A stretch of 64,000 nt of DNA from Arenimonas maotaiensis (GTDB lineage Bacteria; Pseudomonadota; Gammaproteobacteria; Xanthomonadales; Xanthomonadaceae): the NCBI RefSeq assembly GCF_014638745.1, contig NZ_BMFO01000002.1, forward strand, positions 310,001 through 374,000, written 5' to 3'. Positions 48,446-58,495 of this stretch are shown here, piece by piece. The first letter of the stretch is position 1. Each line of letters begins with the position of its first letter. Both the position numbers and the translations under genes were made by a program. The notes under the pieces are model-generated. The model saw nothing but the letters and a program-made list of their open reading frames with translations. It did not search any database and was not told where the DNA came from.

Positions 48446-49402
48446 ATGAGTAAGCAAAACATGCTCGTATTTTCGGGTAATGCGAACCGGCCCTTGGCGC
48501 AAGCCGTCTGCCGAGAGCTAGGCATGCCCATGGGCAAGGCCCTGGTCGGCAAATTCTCGGACGGCGAAGTCCAGGTCGAAATCGAAGAGAACGTCCGCGC
48601 CCAGGACGTGTTCGTCATCCAGCCGACCAACGCGCCCTCCGCCGAGCACCTGATGGAATTGCTGGCCTTGATCGACGCGCTCAAGCGCGCCTCGGCCAAT
48701 TCCGTCACTGCCGTGGTGCCGTATTTCGGCTACGCCCGCCAGGACCGCCGTCCGCGTTCGGCGCGGGTGCCGATCACCGCCAAGGTGGCCGCCAAGATGT
48801 TCTCGGTGGTGAACGCCGACCGCGTCATCACCATGGACCTGCATGCCGAGCAGATCCAGGGTTTCTTCGACATGCAGGTCGACAACGTGTACGCCTCGCC
48901 GCTGCTGCTCGCCGACATCTGGCGCGCGCACGGCACCGAAAACGTGATCGTGGTTTCGCCGGACGTCGGCGGCGTGGTGCGCGCCCGCGCGATCGCCAAG
49001 CGCCTGGACGACGCCGACCTGGCCATCATCGACAAGCGCCGGCCGCGTGCCAACGTGGCCACGGTGATGAACATCATCGGCGACGTCGCCGGCAAGACCT
49101 GCGTCATGGTCGACGACATCGTCGACACCGCCGGCACCCTATGCGCCGCCGCCAACGCCCTGAAGGCGCACGGCGCGGTCAAGGTGGTGGCGTACTGCAC
49201 GCATCCGGTGCTGTCGGGCGCTGCCATCGCCAACGTCACCAATTCGTCGCTCGACGAGCTGGTGGTGACCGACACCATCCCGCTCAGCGACGCGGCCAAG
49301 GCCTGCGGCCGCATCCGCCAGCTGAGCGTGGCCGAAGTGCTGGCCGAGACCATCCGCCGCATCGCCTTGGGCGAGTCGGTCAGTTCGCTGTACGTCGATT
49401 GA
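48446..49402 (+). CDS. prs: Ribose-phosphate pyrophosphokinase
   Basis: 318 residues from the ATG at 48446, with AAGGG seven bases upstream; another in-frame ATG at 48428 is less likely. It makes PRPP from ribose-5-phosphate and ATP for purine, pyrimidine, histidine, tryptophan and NAD synthesis. [42 protein letters not shown] and the PRPP loop [14 protein letters not shown] are fully conserved. Its place after ispE-tRNA-Gln is the common one, and a REP-like hairpin and a structured leader follow. Confidence 0.96.
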   Translation: MSKQNMLVFSGNANRPLAQAVCRELGMPMGKALVGKFSDGEVQVEIEENVRAQDVFVIQPTNAPSAEHLMELLALIDALKRASANSVTAVVPYFGYARQDRRPRSARVPITAKVAAKMFSVVNADRVITMDLHAEQIQGFFDMQVDNVYASPLLLADIWRAHGTENVIVVSPDVGGVVRARAIAKRLDDADLAIIDKRRPRANVATVMNIIGDVAGKTCVMVDDIVDTAGTLCAAANALKAHGAVKVVAYCTHPVLSGAAIANVTNSSLDELVVTDTIPLSDAAKACGRIRQLSVAEVLAETIRRIALGESVSSLYVD

Positions 49403-49417
49403 TTTTCCGTTTTACGG

Positions 49418-49444
49418 GTAGGTGCCGGCCGCATGCGGTCGGCA
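49418..49444 (+). repeat. REP-like hairpin in prs-rplY gap
   Basis: GTAG at 49418-49421 leads into TGCCGGCC (49423-49430) pairing with GGTCGGCA (49437-49444) with one G-T pair, loop GCATGC. The form, a GTAG head and a GC-rich stem containing GCCGGC, resembles the GTAG-type REP/SMAG elements of Stenotrophomonas and relatives. It may act as the prs terminator. Confidence 0.45.
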
Positions 49445-49456
49445 AAAACCCGAAGA

Positions 49457-49480
49457 CGCCCGTTTGGTCGCGAACGGGCG
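49457..49480 (+). promoter_or_regulatory. Stem-loop in rplY leader
   Basis: CGCCCGTT (49457-49464) pairs perfectly with AACGGGCG (49473-49480) over an 8-base loop. A smaller hairpin (CCGCC/GGCGG, 49486-49502) follows before the rplY ribosome site. The two could form an autoregulatory leader for L25, but this rests on folding by eye. Confidence 0.35.
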
Positions 49481-49524
49481 GAACCCGCCGCCGCAAGGCG
49501 GTCCATCAGCAAAGGTAACAAACC

Positions 49525-50205
49525 ATGTCCGAACATCAAATCAATGCAAGTGCCCGCAAGGACGAAGGCAAAGGTGCGAGCCGCCGCCTGCGTCACGCCG
49601 GCCAAGTGCCCGCCATCGTGTACGGCGGCGCCGCCGCTCCGGAATCGATCCAGATCGAACACAACCCGCTCTGGCACGCCAGCCAGAACGAGTGGTTCTA
49701 CGCCTCGATCCTGACCCTGAACGTCGACGGCAAGTCCCAGCAGGTCCTGCTGCGCGACATGCAGCGCCACCCGTTCAAGCAGCAGATCATGCACCTGGAC
49801 TTCCAGCGCGTCGATGAAAACACCGCCATCCGCTTCAACGTGCCGCTGCACTTCCTGAACCAGGAGAAATCCCCGGCCGGCAAGACCGCCGGCGTGATCG
49901 TCATGCACGAGCTGAACGAAGTGACCGTGAGCTGCCTGCCGCGCAACCTGCCGGAATTCATCGAAGTCGACCTGTCGGCCCTGACCGCCGGCGATATCGT
50001 GCACATGTCGGCCCTGAAGCTGCCGGAAGGCGTCACCATTCCGGCCCTGAAGCTCGGCAAAGAGCACGACCTGGCCGTGGTCATCGCCAAGCACGCCCGT
50101 GGCGCGGAAGAAGAAACCGCGGCTCCGGAAGCCGGCGAAGTGCCGTCGACCAAGTCGGCCAAGGCCGCTGCCGCTCCGGCCGCCGCCCCCGCCAAGAAGA
50201 AGTAA
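49525..50205 (+). CDS. rplY: 50S ribosomal protein L25/CTC form
   Basis: 226 residues. It binds 5S rRNA in the large subunit. The N-terminal 95 residues are the L25 domain (RKDEGKGASRRLRHAGQVPAIVYGG). A second beta-rich CTC/TL5 domain follows to about 190 (PLHFLNQEKSPAGKTAGVIVMHELNEVTV), and the tail is an Ala/Pro/Lys low-complexity segment. This long form is usual outside enterobacteria. A 122-base leader with several hairpins precedes it. Confidence 0.95.
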   Translation: MSEHQINASARKDEGKGASRRLRHAGQVPAIVYGGAAAPESIQIEHNPLWHASQNEWFYASILTLNVDGKSQQVLLRDMQRHPFKQQIMHLDFQRVDENTAIRFNVPLHFLNQEKSPAGKTAGVIVMHELNEVTVSCLPRNLPEFIEVDLSALTAGDIVHMSALKLPEGVTIPALKLGKEHDLAVVIAKHARGAEEETAAPEAGEVPSTKSAKAAAAPAAAPAKKK

Positions 50206-50214
50206 TCCGTACCC

Positions 50215-50242
50215 GGCCGGATCCGCCCGCGCGGGTCCGGCC
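50215..50242 (+). terminator. Hairpin between rplY and pth
   Basis: GGCCGGATCCGC (50215-50226) pairs with GCGGGTCCGGCC (50231-50242), 12 base pairs including one T-G, loop CCGC. A short GATTTCC follows rather than a real T-tract. It probably lowers read-through from rplY into pth, which begins 11 bases later. Confidence 0.5.
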
Positions 50243-50253
50243 GATTTCCGCGT

Positions 50254-50838
50254 ATGGACGCTATCCGTATCTTCGTCGGCTTGGGCAATCCGGGCGCCGA
50301 ATACACCCGAACCCGGCACAACGCCGGGTTTTGGTTTATTGACGCGTTGGCCGAAGCCCGTGGCGCGTGCTGGGGCCTGGAGAAGAAGCTGCAGGCCGAG
50401 ACCGCCAAGGTCACCATCGCCGGCCAGGCGGTCCACCTGCTCAAGCCGACCACGTTCATGAACCATTCCGGGCGCGCCGTATCGGCCGCCTTGCAGTACT
50501 GGAAAATACAGCCGGAACAATGCCTTATCGCGCATGACGAGCTGGATTTGGCGCCCGGCGTGATGCGCCTGAAGTTCGATGGCGGCCATGGTGGCCAGAA
50601 TGGCCTGCGCGACACCATCGCCCAGCTCGGACACGGCAGATTCCACCGGTTGCGGGTCGGCATCGGCCATCCCGGCCATAAAGACAAGGTCACGCCCTGG
50701 GTGCTCGGGCGCCCGGGTCTGGACGACGGCATTTCCATCCAGCGCGGCATCGAGGCCGCGCTGCAGGTGGTGCCGCTGCTTATCGACGGGCGTTTCAACG
50801 ACGCCATGAAGCAATTACACACGCCGGCGCCGAAATGA
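50254..50838 (+). CDS. pth: Peptidyl-tRNA hydrolase
   Basis: 194 residues. It frees tRNA from peptidyl-tRNA that falls off ribosomes. The catalytic His22 is in [35 protein letters not shown] (the catalytic Asp) and [11 protein letters not shown] are conserved. rplY-pth-ychF is a standard gammaproteobacterial order. Confidence 0.96.
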   Translation: MDAIRIFVGLGNPGAEYTRTRHNAGFWFIDALAEARGACWGLEKKLQAETAKVTIAGQAVHLLKPTTFMNHSGRAVSAALQYWKIQPEQCLIAHDELDLAPGVMRLKFDGGHGGQNGLRDTIAQLGHGRFHRLRVGIGHPGHKDKVTPWVLGRPGLDDGISIQRGIEAALQVVPLLIDGRFNDAMKQLHTPAPK

Positions 50839-50872
50839 CGCGCCGGCCCACAGCACGAGGTTAACACCGGAC

Positions 50873-51964
50873 ATGGGCATCAAATGCGGTATCGTCGGCC
50901 TGCCGAACGTCGGCAAATCGACCCTTTTCAACGCGCTCACCAAGGCCGGCATCGCCGCCGCCAACTTTCCGTTCTGCACCATCGAGCCGAACACCGGCGT
51001 GGTGCCGGTGCCGGATCCGCGTCTGAACCAGCTGGCCGAGATCATCAAGCCGCAGAAGGTCATCCCGACTTCGTTCGAGTTCGTCGACATCGCCGGCCTG
51101 GTCGCCGGCGCCTCGAAAGGCGAGGGCCTGGGCAACAAGTTCCTGGCCCACATCCGCGAGGTCGATGCCATCGCGCACGTGGTGCGCTGCTTCGAGCACA
51201 CCGATATCGTGCACGTGGCCGGCCGGGTCGACCCGATTTCCGACATCGAGACCATCGACACCGAGCTGGCCCTGGCCGACCTGGATTCGGTGGAAAAGGC
51301 GCTGAACCGTGCCGAACGCGAGGCCAAGACCGGCAACAAGGACGCCATGGTGCGTAAAGAGGTGCTGGCGCGCCTGCGCGACGGTCTCGACCAAGGCCGC
51401 CCGGCCCGCGCCCTGGGTCTGTCGGCCGAGGATAAGGCCCAGGTCCGCGACCTGTTCCTGCTGACCCTGAAGCCGGTGATGTACGTGGCCAACGTGCTCG
51501 AGGACGGCTTCACCGGCAACCCGCACCTGGACAAGGTCCGCGCCCGCGCCGAAGGCGAGGGCGCCCAGGTGGTGCCGGTCTGCGCCGCCATCGAGGAGGA
51601 GCTGTCGCAGCTGGAAGACGACGAGCGCCTGGAGTTCCTGGCCGATCTGGGCCTCGACGAGCCCGGTTTGAACCGGGTCATCCGCGCCGGTTACGCCCTG
51701 CTGGGCATGCAGACCTATTTCACCGCCGGGGTCAAGGAGGTGCGGGCTTGGCAGGTGCACAAGGGCGCCACCGCCCCGCAGGCCGCCGCGGTCATCCACA
51801 CCGACTTCGAGAAGGGCTTCATCCGCGCCGAAACCATCGCGTTCGACGACTTCATCAAGTACCGGGGCGAGGCCGGGGCCAAGGAAGCCGGGCGTCTACG
51901 GCTCGAGGGCAAGGACTATATCGTCCAGGAAGGGGACGTGCTGCACTTCCGTTTCAACGTCTGA
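50873..51964 (+). CDS. ychF: Redox-regulated ATPase YchF
   Basis: 363 residues. An Obg-related P-loop protein that hydrolyses ATP rather than GTP; it binds ribosomes and dampens the oxidative stress response in E. coli. The P-loop GLPNVGKST is at 9-17, switch [23 protein letters not shown] has no catalytic Gln as usual, and the altered specificity motif reads NVLE in [10 protein letters not shown] coiled region (about 130-200) and a C-terminal TGS domain (about 280-363) follow. Confidence 0.96.
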   Translation: MGIKCGIVGLPNVGKSTLFNALTKAGIAAANFPFCTIEPNTGVVPVPDPRLNQLAEIIKPQKVIPTSFEFVDIAGLVAGASKGEGLGNKFLAHIREVDAIAHVVRCFEHTDIVHVAGRVDPISDIETIDTELALADLDSVEKALNRAEREAKTGNKDAMVRKEVLARLRDGLDQGRPARALGLSAEDKAQVRDLFLLTLKPVMYVANVLEDGFTGNPHLDKVRARAEGEGAQVVPVCAAIEEELSQLEDDERLEFLADLGLDEPGLNRVIRAGYALLGMQTYFTAGVKEVRAWQVHKGATAPQAAAVIHTDFEKGFIRAETIAFDDFIKYRGEAGAKEAGRLRLEGKDYIVQEGDVLHFRFNV

Positions 51965-51977
51965 TTGCATTTAGGCG

Positions 51978-52007
51978 TTGACAAAGTCCGGGAGTCGGGC
52001 GAAAATT
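51978..52007 (+). promoter_or_regulatory. Promoter of the tRNA-Tyr/Gly/Thr-tuf unit
   Basis: A perfect TTGACA at 51978-51983 is 18 bases from AAAATT (52002-52007). A GC-rich discriminator (ACGGGCTC) follows, which fits growth-rate and stringent control of a stable-RNA promoter. The start would be a few bases before the mature 5' end of tRNA-Tyr at 52021. Confidence 0.65.
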
Positions 52008-52020
52008 ACGGGCTCACTTC

Positions 52021-52106
52021 GGAGGGATACCCAAGCGGCCAACGGGGGCAGACTGTAAATCTGCTGGCTTACGCCTTCGGTGGTTCGAATCCACCTCCCT
52101 CCACCA
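52021..52106 (+). tRNA. tRNA-Tyr (GTA)
   Basis: 86 bases, class II with a long variable arm, CCA encoded. Acceptor GGAGGGA pairs with TCCCTCC (52096-52102). The anticodon stem GCAGA/TCTGC encloses CTGTAAA, anticodon GTA at 52055-52057. First of three tRNAs ahead of tuf, as in the tufB operon of E. coli. Confidence 0.97.
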
Positions 52107-52139
52107 AGTTGCAAGCGTCGCCGGCTTTAGCTTCACGAA

Positions 52140-52213
<74 letters not shown>

Positions 52214-52256
52214 TTGAACCGACGCCGTTGTAAAGTTTTGAGAGTTTAGTTGCATC

Positions 52257-52332
<76 letters not shown>

Positions 52333-52394
52333 GCTGTGAACCGGTCCGGTCCCGGATTGGCCTTTAACCCCCACAAACTGCTTGAGAGATCATC

Positions 52395-53585
52395 ATGGCA
52401 AAAGGTAAGTTCGAACGTACCAAGCCCCACGTGAACGTGGGCACCATCGGCCACGTGGACCATGGCAAGACCACTCTGACGGCGGCGCTGACCAAGGTGG
52501 GCGCTGAGCGTTTCGGCGGCGAGTTCAAGGCCTATGACGCGATTGACGCGGCGCCGGAAGAGAAGGCTCGCGGCATCACGATTTCGACCGCGCACGTGGA
52601 ATACGAGTCGCCGACCCGCCACTACGCGCACGTCGACTGCCCGGGCCACGCCGACTACGTGAAGAACATGATCACCGGTGCCGCCCAGATGGACGGCGCG
52701 ATTCTGGTGTGCTCGGCCGCCGACGGCCCGATGCCGCAGACCCGCGAACACATCCTGTTGGCCCGCCAGGTGGGCGTGCCGTACATCGTGGTCTACCTGA
52801 ACAAGGCCGACCTGGTGGACGACGCCGAGCTGCTGGAACTGGTCGAGATGGAAGTGCGCGACCTGCTGAGCAAGTACGATTTCCCGGGCGACGACACCCC
52901 GATCATCACCGGTTCGGCGCGTTCGGCGCTGGAAGGCGACCAGTCGGACATCGGCGTGCCGTCGATCATCAAGCTGGTTGACGCGCTGGACACCTGGATT
53001 CCGGAACCGCAGCGCGACATCGACAAGCCGTTCCTGATGCCGGTGGAAGACGTGTTCTCGATTTCGGGCCGCGGTACCGTGGTGACCGGCCGTATCGAAT
53101 CGGGCATCATCAAGGTCGGCGACGAAATCGAAATCGTCGGCATCCGTCCGACCCAGAAGACCACCGTGACCGGCGTGGAAATGTTCCGCAAGCTGCTGGA
53201 CCAGGGTCAGGCGGGCGACAACGCCGGTCTGCTGCTGCGCGGCACCAAGCGTGACGACGTGGAGCGCGGCCAAGTGCTGTGCAAGCCGGGTTCGATCTCG
53301 CCGCACACCGACTTCGAAGCCGAAGTGTACGTGCTGAGCAAGGACGAAGGCGGCCGTCACACCCCGTTCTTCAAGGGCTACCGTCCGCAGTTCTACTTCC
53401 GCACCACCGACGTGACCGGCGCCTGCCAGTTGCCGGAAGGCGTGGAGATGGTGATGCCGGGCGACAACGTGAAGATGGTGGTGAGCCTGATCGCCCCGAT
53501 CGCGATGTCGGAAGGCCTGCGCTTCGCGATCCGCGAAGGCGGCCGTACCGTCGGCGCCGGCGTGGTGGCCAAGATCATCAAGTAA
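52395..53585 (+). CDS. tuf: Elongation factor Tu
   Basis: 396 residues. The GTPase that delivers aminoacyl-tRNA to the ribosome. GHVDHGKTT at 19-27, the effector-loop [18 protein letters not shown] and the NKADL guanine-specificity motif are intact, and domains II and III are complete. GAGAG lies 7-11 bases before the ATG. Upstream it has the tRNA-Tyr/Gly/Thr set of the tufB locus; downstream it has the S10 operon, normally next to tufA. Only this one copy is in the window. Confidence 0.98.
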   Translation: MAKGKFERTKPHVNVGTIGHVDHGKTTLTAALTKVGAERFGGEFKAYDAIDAAPEEKARGITISTAHVEYESPTRHYAHVDCPGHADYVKNMITGAAQMDGAILVCSAADGPMPQTREHILLARQVGVPYIVVYLNKADLVDDAELLELVEMEVRDLLSKYDFPGDDTPIITGSARSALEGDQSDIGVPSIIKLVDALDTWIPEPQRDIDKPFLMPVEDVFSISGRGTVVTGRIESGIIKVGDEIEIVGIRPTQKTTVTGVEMFRKLLDQGQAGDNAGLLLRGTKRDDVERGQVLCKPGSISPHTDFEAEVYVLSKDEGGRHTPFFKGYRPQFYFRTTDVTGACQLPEGVEMVMPGDNVKMVVSLIAPIAMSEGLRFAIREGGRTVGAGVVAKIIK

Positions 53586-53597
53586 TCCGTTACGCCC

Positions 53598-53619
53598 TCA
53601 GCCGGCTCCGGCCGGCTGA
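53598..53619 (+). terminator. Hairpin after tuf
   Basis: TCAGCCGGC (53598-53606) pairs perfectly with GCCGGCTGA (53611-53619), loop TCCG. There is no T-tract, so termination is likely partial. A longer imperfect stem (GCGAA..CCTCGTGTTCGC, about 53627-53660) follows. Confidence 0.5.
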
Positions 53620-53692
53620 ACACATGCGAAATGAGGACAAGGACGTACCTCGTGTTCGCGCCCAGGACGGGTAAAGATACGGGGTCACGCTG

Positions 53693-53722
53693 TTGACAGA
53701 CAGCTTGCGCCCGTATTACAAT
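53693..53722 (+). promoter_or_regulatory. S10 operon promoter
   Basis: TTGACA (53693-53698) is 18 bases from TACAAT (53717-53722), a strong sigma-70 pair. The predicted start is at about 53728-53730, immediately at the foot of the next hairpin. It lies 104 bases before the rpsJ ATG. Confidence 0.65.
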
Positions 53723-53728
53723 TTACGG

Positions 53729-53764
53729 CTCAGTGGATCAGGATAGATCCGCTGAGTTTTTTCT
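53729..53764 (+). terminator. Terminator-type hairpin in S10 leader (possible attenuator)
   Basis: CTCAGTGGATC (53729-53739) pairs with GATCCGCTGAG (53746-53756), 11 base pairs with one T-G, loop AGGATA, followed by TTTTTTCT. This is a textbook intrinsic terminator. It begins at the predicted start of the S10 transcript. It may end upstream read-through, or act as an attenuator. E. coli S10 leader is controlled by L4 through a U-tracted hairpin, but that leader is longer. A second small stem (GGGAC/GTCCC, 53773-53795) lies before rpsJ. Confidence 0.65.
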
Positions 53765-53825
53765 AGGGGGTCGGGACCGTCCGTGTTCCCGTCCCTGTCG
53801 CTCTTTATAACTGAAGGAATTCGCC

Positions 53826-54137
53826 ATGGCGGATCAAAAAATCCGAATCCGGCTGAAAGCGTACGATCATCGCCTGATCGACCGTTCGGCCAGCGAGATC
53901 GTCGAAACCGCGAAACGTACCGGCGCCCAAGTGCGCGGCCCGATTCCGCTGCCGACCAAGATCGAGCGTTACACCATCCTCGTCTCGCCGCACGTCGACA
54001 AAGACGCGCGCGACCAATACGAAACCCGCACCCACAAGCGCGTGCTGGATATCGTTGACCCGAACGACAAGACCGTCGACGCGCTCATGAAGCTCGAGCT
54101 CGCCGCCGGCGTCGATGTCCAGATCAAGCTGAGCTGA
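53826..54137 (+). CDS. rpsJ: 30S ribosomal protein S10 (NusE)
   Basis: 103 residues, the standard length. It binds the 30S head and, as NusE, takes part in antitermination with NusB and Nus[29 protein letters not shown] and the [20 protein letters not shown] loop are conserved. GAAGGA precedes the ATG. First gene of the S10 operon, eight bases before rplC. Confidence 0.98.
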   Translation: MADQKIRIRLKAYDHRLIDRSASEIVETAKRTGAQVRGPIPLPTKIERYTILVSPHVDKDARDQYETRTHKRVLDIVDPNDKTVDALMKLELAAGVDVQIKLS

Positions 54138-54145
54138 GGTAGGAC

Positions 54146-54796
54146 ATGACCGTCAAATACAATATTGGACTGGTTGGCCGCAAGGCCGGCATGACCCGCG
54201 TCTTCACCGACGACGGCCGCTCCGTGCCGGTTACCCTGATCGAAGCCACCCCGAACCGCATCACCCAGATCAAGACCCCGGAAACCGACGGCTACTCCGC
54301 CGTGCAGGTGACCGCCGGCGCCAAGCGCGCGTCGCTGATCAGCAAGCCGCTGACCGGCCACTACGCCAAGGCCAAGGTGGAATCCGGCCGCGGTCTGTGG
54401 GAATTCCGCGTCGACGCCAAAGACCTGGGCAACTTCGAAGTGGGCGGCGAAATCAAAGCCGACATCTTCGCCGTCGGCCAGATCGTCGACGTTCAGGGCG
54501 TGACCAAGGGTAAGGGCTTCCAGGGCACCATCAAGCGCCACAACTTCAAGATGGGCGACGCCACCCACGGTAACTCGCTGTCGCACCGCTCGCCCGGTTC
54601 GATCGGCCAGCGCCAGACCCCGGGTCGCGTTTTCCCGGGCAAGAAGATGTCCGGCCACATGGGTGCCGTGAACCAGAGCACGCAGAACCTTGAAGTCATC
54701 AAGGTCGATGCCGACCGCGGCCTGATCGCCGTGCGCGGCGCAGTCCCGGGCGCGCCCGGCGGCGACGTCATCGTCCGTCCCGGCACCAAGGGTTGA
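54146..54796 (+). CDS. rplC: 50S ribosomal protein L3
   Basis: 216 residues. A primary 23S rRNA binder near the peptidyl-transferase centre. The long loop reaching the centre carries [20 protein letters not shown]; the glutamine in GQRQTPG corresponds to the one methylated by PrmB in E. coli. Follows rpsJ by eight bases. Confidence 0.98.
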   Translation: MTVKYNIGLVGRKAGMTRVFTDDGRSVPVTLIEATPNRITQIKTPETDGYSAVQVTAGAKRASLISKPLTGHYAKAKVESGRGLWEFRVDAKDLGNFEVGGEIKADIFAVGQIVDVQGVTKGKGFQGTIKRHNFKMGDATHGNSLSHRSPGSIGQRQTPGRVFPGKKMSGHMGAVNQSTQNLEVIKVDADRGLIAVRGAVPGAPGGDVIVRPGTKG

Positions 54797-54807
54797 GGAG
54801 CAGATCA

Positions 54808-55410
54808 ATGGAACTCTCAGTATTAGGTAGTGGCCAGGCGCTGTCGGTTTCCGACGCCGTGTTCGGCCGCGAATTCAACCGCGACCTGGTGCACCAAGTC
54901 GTCGTTGCCTTCCGCAACGCCGGCCGCGCCGGCACCAAGGCGCAGCTGTCGCGCGCCGAAGTGTCCGGCACCACCAAGAAGTTCAAGAAGCAGAAGGGCG
55001 GCGGCGCGCGTCACGGCGACTACCGCGCTCCGATCTTCGTCGGCGGCGGCGTCACCTTCGCCGCGAAGCCGCGCAGCTTCGAGCAGAAGGTCAACAAGAA
55101 GATGTACCGCGCCGCCATCAGCGTGATCCTGTCGGAGCTCAACCGCCAGTCGCGTCTGACCGTGGTCGACGCCATCGACGTGTCCGAGCCGAAGACCAAG
55201 GCCCTGATTGCCAAGCTGGACGAGCTGAACGCCGGCCGTCCGCTGATCGTGACCGAAAGCGGCTCCGAGAACCTGTATCTGGCCGCCCGCAACATCCCGT
55301 ACGTCCAGATCCGCGACGTGCAGGGCCTCGATCCGGCCGTGCTGGTCGGTGCCGAGCGCGTGGTCATGACCGCCGACGCCGTCAAGAAAGTAGAGGAGTG
55401 GCTGGCATGA
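54808..55410 (+). CDS. rplD: 50S ribosomal protein L4
   Basis: 200 residues from the ATG at 54808, with GAGGAG upstream; an earlier in-frame codon (54793) lies in that site. It lines the exit tunnel. The extended loop [25 protein letters not shown] is intact. In E. coli L4 represses its own operon by attenuation and translation control; the hairpin at 53729 is a possible target here. Overlaps rplW by four bases. Confidence 0.97.
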   Translation: MELSVLGSGQALSVSDAVFGREFNRDLVHQVVVAFRNAGRAGTKAQLSRAEVSGTTKKFKKQKGGGARHGDYRAPIFVGGGVTFAAKPRSFEQKVNKKMYRAAISVILSELNRQSRLTVVDAIDVSEPKTKALIAKLDELNAGRPLIVTESGSENLYLAARNIPYVQIRDVQGLDPAVLVGAERVVMTADAVKKVEEWLA

Positions 55411-55700
55411 GCAACGCCAAACTGCTGCAAGTAATCCGCGCCCCGCGCGTGTCCGAAAAGACCGCCCGGATCCAAGAAGACAACCAGTACGTGTTCGAAG
55501 TGGCCCGCGACGCGACCAAGGCCGACGTCAAGTCCGCCGTCGAGTCGTTGTTCAGCGTCACCGTCGAGTCGGTCAACGTGTTGAACGTGAAGGGCAAGAA
55601 CAAGTCCTTCCGCAACCGTGCCGGCCGCCGCGGCGACTGGCGCAAAGCTTACGTTCGCCTGGCCGAAGGCCAGTCGATCGACGTAATGGCAAAAGCCTGA
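55407..55700 (+). CDS. rplW: 50S ribosomal protein L23
   Basis: 97 residues from the ATG overlapping the rplD stop. It lies at the tunnel exit, where trigger factor and SRP dock. [24 protein letters not shown] opening and the internal loop [21 protein letters not shown] are typical. Nine bases before rplB. Confidence 0.97.
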   Translation: MSNAKLLQVIRAPRVSEKTARIQEDNQYVFEVARDATKADVKSAVESLFSVTVESVNVLNVKGKNKSFRNRAGRRGDWRKAYVRLAEGQSIDVMAKA

Positions 55701-55709
55701 GGTTGACCC

Positions 55710-56537
55710 ATGGCATTGATGACATTTAAACCGACTTCTCCCGGCCGCCGCACCATGGTGCGCGTGTCCACCGCCGGCCTGCACAAGGGCGGCCCGCTGG
55801 AATCGCTGACCGAGAAGAAATCGAAGACCGGCGGCCGCAACAACCACGGCCGCATCACCACCCGCCACATCGGCGGCGGCCACAAGCAGGCCTACCGGAT
55901 CATCGACTTCAAGCGCGACAAGGAAGGCATCCCCGCCCGCGTCGAACGCATCGAATACGACCCGAACCGCACCGCCCACATCGCGCTGCTGTGCTATGTC
56001 GACGGCGAACGCCGTTACATCATCGCGCCGAAGGGTCTGCAGGCCGGCGACCAGCTGATCGCCGGCAAAGACGCCCCGATCAAGGCCGGTAATGCCTTGC
56101 CGCTGCGCAACATGCCGATCGGTTCGACCGTGCATTGCATCGAAATGAAGCCGGGCAAGGGCGCCCAGCTGGCCCGCGCCGCAGGCGCCGGCGCCCAGCT
56201 GATCACCCGCGAAGGCGGCTACGCCACCCTGCGTCTGCGCTCCGGCGAGATGCGCAAGGTGCCGGTCGACTGCTACGCCACCATCGGTGAAGTCGGCAAC
56301 GTCGAGCACAGCCTGGAAAAACTGGGTAAAGCCGGTGCCGCCCGCTGGCGTGGCGTCAAGCCGACCGTCCGCGGCGCGGCCATGAACCCGGTCGACCACC
56401 CGCACGGCGGTGGTGAGGCGAAAGCCGGTCAGGGTAATCCGCATCCGGTCTCCCCGTGGGGCACTCCGGCCAAGGGTTACAAAACCCGTAAGAACAAGCG
56501 CACCCAGAAGTTCATCGTGCGCGATCGCAGAGGTTGA
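55710..56537 (+). CDS. rplB: 50S ribosomal protein L2
   Basis: 275 residues. Needed for subunit joining and peptidyl transfer. The conserved histidine lies in [16 protein letters not shown], and [23 protein letters not shown] at the N-terminus is characteristic. Six bases before rpsS. Confidence 0.98.
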   Translation: MALMTFKPTSPGRRTMVRVSTAGLHKGGPLESLTEKKSKTGGRNNHGRITTRHIGGGHKQAYRIIDFKRDKEGIPARVERIEYDPNRTAHIALLCYVDGERRYIIAPKGLQAGDQLIAGKDAPIKAGNALPLRNMPIGSTVHCIEMKPGKGAQLARAAGAGAQLITREGGYATLRLRSGEMRKVPVDCYATIGEVGNVEHSLEKLGKAGAARWRGVKPTVRGAAMNPVDHPHGGGEAKAGQGNPHPVSPWGTPAKGYKTRKNKRTQKFIVRDRRG

Positions 56538-56543
56538 TAGGCA

Positions 56544-56813
56544 ATGGCACGTTCATTAAAGAAAGGCCCGTTCGTTGATCACCACCTGATCAAAAAGGTG
56601 GAAACCGCGGGCAGCAGCAAGAAGCCGATCAAGACTTGGTCGCGTCGTTCCATGGTCCTCCCCGAAATGGTGGGCTTCACCATCGCCGTGCACAACGGCA
56701 AGGTGCACGTCCCCGTTCTGGTGAACGAGAACATGGTTGGTCACAAACTGGGCGAATTCGCGCTGACCCGTACCTTCAAGGGTCACGGCGGCGACAAGAA
56801 GTCCGGCAAATAA
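56544..56813 (+). CDS. rpsS: 30S ribosomal protein S19
   Basis: 89 residues. Binds the 30S head with S13. [19 protein letters not shown] and [14 protein letters not shown] at the ends are family hallmarks. Twelve bases before rplV. Confidence 0.98.
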   Translation: MARSLKKGPFVDHHLIKKVETAGSSKKPIKTWSRRSMVLPEMVGFTIAVHNGKVHVPVLVNENMVGHKLGEFALTRTFKGHGGDKKSGK

Positions 56814-56825
56814 GGGAAACGAATC

Positions 56826-57161
56826 ATGAAAGCCATTCTCCGTTCCTCCCGCATTTCGCCGCAGAAAGCCCGCCTGGTCGCCGACCAGGTCCGCGGCCTT
56901 CCGGTCTCCCGCGCCCTCGACCTGCTGAAGTTCAGCGACAAGAAAGCCGCCCACATCATCTACAAGGTGCTGTGGTCCGCGACCGCCAACGCCGAGAACA
57001 ATGACGGCGCCGACGTCGACGAACTGAAAGTCGCCACCATCATGGTCGACGAAGGTCCGATCCTGAAACGCTTCATGGCCCGCGCCAAAGGCCGCGGCAC
57101 TCGCATCTCCAAGCGCACCAGCCACATCACCGTGGTGGTGGGCTCCGGCAAAAAAGGTTAA
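56826..57161 (+). CDS. rplV: 50S ribosomal protein L22
   Basis: 111 residues. Lines the exit tunnel; its hairpin tip ([20 protein letters not shown]) is where macrolide-resistance changes arise in other species. [18 protein letters not shown] opens the fold. Eleven bases before rpsC. Confidence 0.97.
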   Translation: MKAILRSSRISPQKARLVADQVRGLPVSRALDLLKFSDKKAAHIIYKVLWSATANAENNDGADVDELKVATIMVDEGPILKRFMARAKGRGTRISKRTSHITVVVGSGKKG

Positions 57162-57172
57162 GGGCAGTCACG

Positions 57173-57877
57173 ATGGGTCATAAAGTTCATCCTACCGGTA
57201 TCCGCCTCGGCATCGCCAAGGACTGGAATTCCAAATGGTTCGCCAAGAAGGGCGAATACGGCCAGTTCCTGGTCGCCGACCTCAAGGTGCGCGCCATGCT
57301 GCGCAAGAAGCTGGCCCAAGCCGGCATCTCCAAGATCACCATCGAGCGTCCGGCCAAGACCGCCCGCGTCACCATCCACACCGCCCGTCCGGGCGTGGTG
57401 ATCGGCAAGCGCGGCGAGGACATCGAGAAGCTGAAGAAGGAAGTCTCCGACGTGATGGGCGTTCCGGCGCACATCAACGTGGCCGAAGTCCGCAAGCCCG
57501 AGCTCGACGCCCAGCTGGTCGCCGAATCGATCGCCCAGCAGCTCGAACGCCGCATCATGTTCCGCCGCGCCATGAAGCGCGCCGTCGGCAACGCGATGCG
57601 CCTCGGCGCGCTCGGCATCAAGGTCAACGTCGGCGGCCGTCTGAACGGCGCCGAAATCGCCCGCTCGGAATGGTACCGCGAAGGCCGCGTGCCGCTGCAC
57701 ACCCTGCGCGCCGACATCGACTACGGCACCGCCGAAGCCTCGACCACCTACGGCATCATCGGCGTCAAGGTCTGGATCTACAAGGGCGAAGTGTTCGACT
57801 TCAGCCAGGTTGGCCAGGAGAAAGTGGAAGACGCCGCCCCGCAGCGCTCTTCGCGTCCTGCCCGTGAAGCGAGGTAA
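57173..57877 (+). CDS. rpsC: 30S ribosomal protein S3
   Basis: 234 residues. Forms part of the mRNA entry site with helicase function. A KH domain with the GxxG loop in [16 protein letters not shown] is at about 78-95, followed by the S3 C-terminal domain ([29 protein letters not shown]). The last 20 residues are variable. Five bases before rplP. Confidence 0.98.
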   Translation: MGHKVHPTGIRLGIAKDWNSKWFAKKGEYGQFLVADLKVRAMLRKKLAQAGISKITIERPAKTARVTIHTARPGVVIGKRGEDIEKLKKEVSDVMGVPAHINVAEVRKPELDAQLVAESIAQQLERRIMFRRAMKRAVGNAMRLGALGIKVNVGGRLNGAEIARSEWYREGRVPLHTLRADIDYGTAEASTTYGIIGVKVWIYKGEVFDFSQVGQEKVEDAAPQRSSRPAREAR

Positions 57878-57882
57878 TTGAC

Positions 57883-58296
57883 ATGTTGCAACCCAAACGC
57901 ACGAAATACCGCAAGCAGTTCAAGGGCCGCAACGACGGCCTGAGCTGGAACGCCTCGGCCGTCAGCTTCGGCGAATACGGCCTGAAGGCGACCACCCACG
58001 GCGCCCTGACCGCCCGCCAGATCGAAGCCGCCCGCCGTACGGTGAGCCGCTACGTCAAGCGCGGCGGCAAGCTCTGGATCCGCGTGTTCCCGGACAAGCC
58101 GATCACCAAGAAGCCGATCGAGGTCCGCATGGGCGCCGGCAAGGGCAACGTCGAGTACTGGGTCGCCCCGATCCAGCCCGGCCGCATGCTGTATGAAATC
58201 GAAGGCATCCCCGAAGCCACGGCGCGCGAAGCGTTCCGCCTGGCTGCCGCCAAACTCTCAGTACAGACCACCTTCGTGGTCCGGACGGTGCGCTAA
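57883..58296 (+). CDS. rplP: 50S ribosomal protein L16
   Basis: 137 residues. Helps place tRNA in the A site. The segment [17 protein letters not shown] contains the arginine hydroxylated by RoxA in E. coli. It shares one base with rpmC (TAATG). Confidence 0.98.
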   Translation: MLQPKRTKYRKQFKGRNDGLSWNASAVSFGEYGLKATTHGALTARQIEAARRTVSRYVKRGGKLWIRVFPDKPITKKPIEVRMGAGKGNVEYWVAPIQPGRMLYEIEGIPEATAREAFRLAAAKLSVQTTFVVRTVR

Positions 58297-58481
58297 TGGA
58301 ACTCAAAGAACTGCGTCAGAAATCCGCGGCTGACCTCAAGGCCCATCTGCTCGACCTGCACAAGGAGCAATTCTCCCTGCGCATGCAGAAGGCCACCGGC
58401 CAGCTCGCCAAAACCCACGACATCAGCCGTGTCCGCCGCGAGATCGCGCGCGTCAACATGCTGCTGGCGAACACCAAGTAA
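58296..58481 (+). CDS. rpmC: 50S ribosomal protein L29
   Basis: 61 residues, two helices ([25 protein letters not shown] and [16 protein letters not shown]). Sits near L23 at the tunnel exit. Start overlaps the rplP stop by one base. Fourteen bases before rpsQ. Confidence 0.97.
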   Translation: MELKELRQKSAADLKAHLLDLHKEQFSLRMQKATGQLAKTHDISRVRREIARVNMLLANTK

Positions 58482-58495
58482 ACAGGGCCTTTACC

